Positions 6,127 through 7,363 of a stretch of DNA of 7,363 bases are shown piece after piece. Under the pieces are notes generated by a model. That model did not search any database. It had not been told where the DNA came from and saw only the letters and a program-made list of their open reading frames with translations. The translations under genes were made by a program, and so were the position numbers. Within the stretch, counting starts at the first letter, position 1, and each line of letters opens with the position of its first letter. The DNA lies in contig JAWLHS010000127.1 in assembly GCA_041690235.1 (NCBI GenBank), forward strand, positions 1 to 7,363. The letters run 5' to 3'. This DNA is from SLSG01 sp041690235. Lineage in GTDB: Bacteria > Bacteroidota > Bacteroidia > Bacteroidales > UBA7960.

Positions 6127-6376
6127 CCACCTATCTAAAGGCGTAAAACCTTGCGTCCAATTTATGAAAAAAATCCACATCCCTGCGCCATTGGCATTAA
6201 GAATCAGGGAGGGTAGGTGGAGTACTTTCGCCACCAATGCGACCAGCTCTTGGAACTAATTTCTTGCCTAAGGTGATGTCATTGAGGGCTGGAGCCCTGG
6301 GGATGCAATGATCCTCCAACCTTATTGTGGTCCTCCCCCAAGATTAAAGGAAGTTGTCCTACCCCAAACCTGTTAA

Positions 6377-6442
6377 AACATTCCCGTTAAGGGTAGTAAA
6401 ATTCCGGTTCAATGTTGCAACTTCCCATGACAGGGGGAGCCA
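6377..6442 (+). repeat. 66-bp dispersed direct repeat, copy B
   Basis: Same orientation as copy A at 565-630, nine mismatches and no gaps. It carries the GTTGCAAC palindrome at 6414-6421. Two further GTTGCAAC palindromes lie within the next 175 bp, which copy A does not have. Confidence 0.85.
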
Positions 6443-6450
6443 TCCGGGAC

Positions 6451-6478
6451 AAGGGGTCGATTTCGACCCCTTTTTTTA
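6451..6478 (+). terminator. Intrinsic terminator after repeat B
   Basis: AAGGGGTCG (6451-6459) pairs with CGACCCCTT (6464-6472) in a perfect 9-bp stem around the loop ATTT, and the T-run continues to 6477. On the minus strand no T-run follows the stem, so the terminator acts on plus-strand transcripts, that is, on a transcript coming through repeat B. Confidence 0.8.
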
Positions 6479-6543
6479 TTTCTTCATTTTCTGTATCCCT
6501 TGTAAGCACTGGTGTTTTGGAGCGGCCGTTTTTGTGGAAAAAT

Positions 6544-6595
6544 GGTTGCAACTCCGTATGTTTAAAAAACGGGGTTTTTGGGGAGGGTTGCAACC
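6544..6595. repeat. Hairpin built from two GTTGCAAC palindromes
   Basis: GGTTGCAAC (6544-6552) and GTTGCAACC (6587-6595) form a 9-bp inverted repeat, and three more pairs (TCC/GGA) are possible with a 2-nt bulge. The right arm is itself part of a perfect 12-bp palindrome, GGGTTGCAACCC (6585-6596). It sits 14 bp past the 3' end of the AbiEii gene. It may be a transcript-end structure for that gene, a mobile-element tip or a protein-binding site. No T-run marks it as an ordinary terminator. Confidence 0.5.
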
Positions 6596-6599
6596 CACG

Positions 6600-6621
6600 C
6601 TAGCGATTCTTAAAACGCTAG
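6600..6621. repeat. Inverted repeat across the AbiEii stop codon
   Basis: CTAGCG (6600-6605) and CGCTAG (6616-6621) form a 6-bp inverted repeat with a 10-nt loop that contains the TAA stop codon. It is short and has no T-run, so it may help to end the mRNA but is weak evidence for a terminator on its own. Confidence 0.35.
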
Positions 6622-7363
6622 TTTCTTTAACTGCCGGCTAACCTCCCTGGCCATTTGGTCAAAATCTGGCAAATTCTGAATTTGGCTTGCCATGGAGGAT
6701 TTCCAGCGTCCCTTGTACTGTGGCATTCGTTGTTCAAGTTTGTTGTGAAAATCAGTCGGATTAATTTCCTTATTTTCACATTTCGCTTTGAACTCATTTA
6801 GGTAAAGCGCAACATCCATTCTATGGATTTCCAGCAGATACCAAATGTCATAGAAATCACGCGCCTGCATGCGTTGCATTACAGCACGCAACTTTTCGAC
6901 CAAGATTTCCTCAATGGGGTAGCACAGTAGTTGATGTTCCTCTTGATCGGAATACCCTAAGAAAACGCTTCGTTCCGTGGGGTCGAACACGAGTTGTTCA
7001 CTTCTGGAAACATCAACTTTTATTTTTTTGTTTACACCCAAGCCTCCTAGCGGGCCAATATAGCTGATGTAAAAATTTATTCCTCCATCTTCATGTTTAT
7101 TATGACCGATGATTTCAAGTGGGATATTGGCTTCTTCCCGCACATATTCAAAAACTTCAGTAAACCAGTCGAAGATTTTTTCAGTTGAATTGTCATTATC
7201 GATTAAGGTAAAATCAAGGTCTTCTGAAAACCGGTAATCTTCGAAATAGACTTTCTTCAAAACTGTTCCACCTTTGAAAACCATTGCTCTTGAAAGTCGC
7301 TTATGATTAGCAATCCCTTGAAGTATCCAGGAAAGGACATAGTCTTTTTCAATCTGTGTGTCT
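6610..7363 (-). CDS. AbiEii/AbiGii-family nucleotidyltransferase toxin (5' end outside the window)
   Basis: The frame is open to the edge of the window, giving 250 visible residues; the ATG at 7284 is internal, because the preceding 26 residues (IEKDYVLSWILQGI and on) are typical of this family. The motif KGGT (visible residues 30-33) followed by FSEDLDF (45-51, Asp48 and Asp50) is the GG[ST]...DxD signature of nucleotidyltransferases. IEEILVEKLRAVMQR and ARDFYDIWYLL further on match the conserved C-terminal helices. In the AbiE type IV toxin-antitoxin system this protein is the toxin, and the antitoxin AbiEi, a transcription regulator, is encoded just upstream; here that would lie beyond 7363. 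AbiE systems can abort phage infection. The C-terminus looks complete (stop at 6610-6612). The gene is more AT-rich than the protease operon, as is usual for mobile defence genes. The antitoxin is not seen, so the complete system is an inference. Confidence 0.85.
   Translation of the reverse strand, partial: DTQIEKDYVLSWILQGIANHKRLSRAMVFKGGTVLKKVYFEDYRFSEDLDFTLIDNDNSTEKIFDWFTEVFEYVREEANIPLEIIGHNKHEDGGINFYISYIGPLGGLGVNKKIKVDVSRSEQLVFDPTERSVFLGYSDQEEHQLLCYPIEEILVEKLRAVMQRMQARDFYDIWYLLEIHRMDVALYLNEFKAKCENKEINPTDFHNKLEQRMPQYKGRWKSSMASQIQNLPDFDQMAREVSRQLKKLAF

Larger units (their letters stand above)
6377..6478 (+). ncRNA. Candidate small RNA, copy B (conserved body plus unrelated terminator)
   Basis: The body 6377-6442 matches copy A at 57 of 66 positions. 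It runs into an intrinsic terminator that shares neither stem nor loop with that of copy A but has the same orientation and nearly the same distance. The pairing that encloses the body in copy A is possible here only with one bulged base, since CCCGTTA replaces CCCTGTTA. Transcription would point towards the 3' end of the AbiEii gene. The 5' limit is not known. Confidence 0.35.
6079..6609. other. Gene-free 531-bp stretch with repeats and hairpins
   Basis: No ORF here looks real; those present are chance frames through the repeats. From left to right it holds the tandem repeats (6081-6126), presumably the promoter of the lipoprotein gene, a small inverted repeat AGGGCT/AGCCCT at 6285-6298, the run TCCTCCAAC shared with the region before copy A (6312-6320), repeat copy B (6377-6442), a terminator (6451-6478) and a palindromic hairpin (6544-6595). 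Confidence 0.6.

Noticed and set aside
6079..6237. In-frame 53-codon N-terminal extension of the metallo-hydrolase from an ATG at 6237
   Set aside because: It runs through the tandem repeats (giving a CTTLN-CTTLN peptide) and would bury the clear lipoprotein signal that begins at 6078.
6354..6641. Overlapping short ORFs on both strands across repeat B and the palindromes
   Set aside because: They pass through a terminator and inverted repeats. The frame shared with copy A (KF..NVATSHDR) shows mostly amino-acid-changing differences, so it is not conserved as protein.

Overview
The window looks like an accessory region of a Bacteroidota chromosome. The main protein ends in a type IX secretion (T9SS) sorting domain. 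Both secreted proteins of its operon have a signal peptide followed directly by Gln, as is common in this phylum. The start codons lack clear Shine-Dalgarno sequences and sit behind A-rich leaders. No species can be named from this sequence.

Layout: positions 1-199 look like one end of an IS21-type insertion element, made of iterated motifs of about 23-24 bp. It abuts the last 42 codons of a response-regulator receiver domain (to 329), so the element seems to have cut that gene. Positions 330-648 hold no convincing gene but contain a hairpin and the first copy (A, 565-630) of a 66-bp repeat that runs into an intrinsic terminator. A doubtful 68-codon ORF lies opposite (649-855, minus strand). 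A 328-bp gap with a strong GC hairpin follows.

The centre is a two-gene plus-strand operon. It encodes a 208-residue secreted protein of unknown family, then, 11 bp later, a 1023-residue papain/C39-like cysteine protease carrying CARDB, two HYR, Ig-like and post-COAP-like modules and a T9SS sorting domain. A strong intrinsic terminator closes the operon. Because the protease has almost no propeptide, the small partner may act as its inhibitor, chaperone or separately encoded propeptide; this is inference.

Convergent to the operon is a lipoprotein of the PqqB-like metallo-beta-lactamase-fold family (5104-6078, minus), with a three-copy tandem repeat just before its start. The next gap (6079-6609) carries the second copy (B) of the 66-bp repeat, again followed by an intrinsic terminator of unrelated sequence, and a hairpin built from GTTGCAAC palindromes. 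The window ends inside an AbiEii-type nucleotidyltransferase toxin gene (6610 to beyond 7363, minus), which suggests an AbiE type IV toxin-antitoxin/phage-defence locus continuing outside. The most original signal is the A/B repeat: a conserved body with two unlike terminators in the same orientation, as expected for a small-RNA family.
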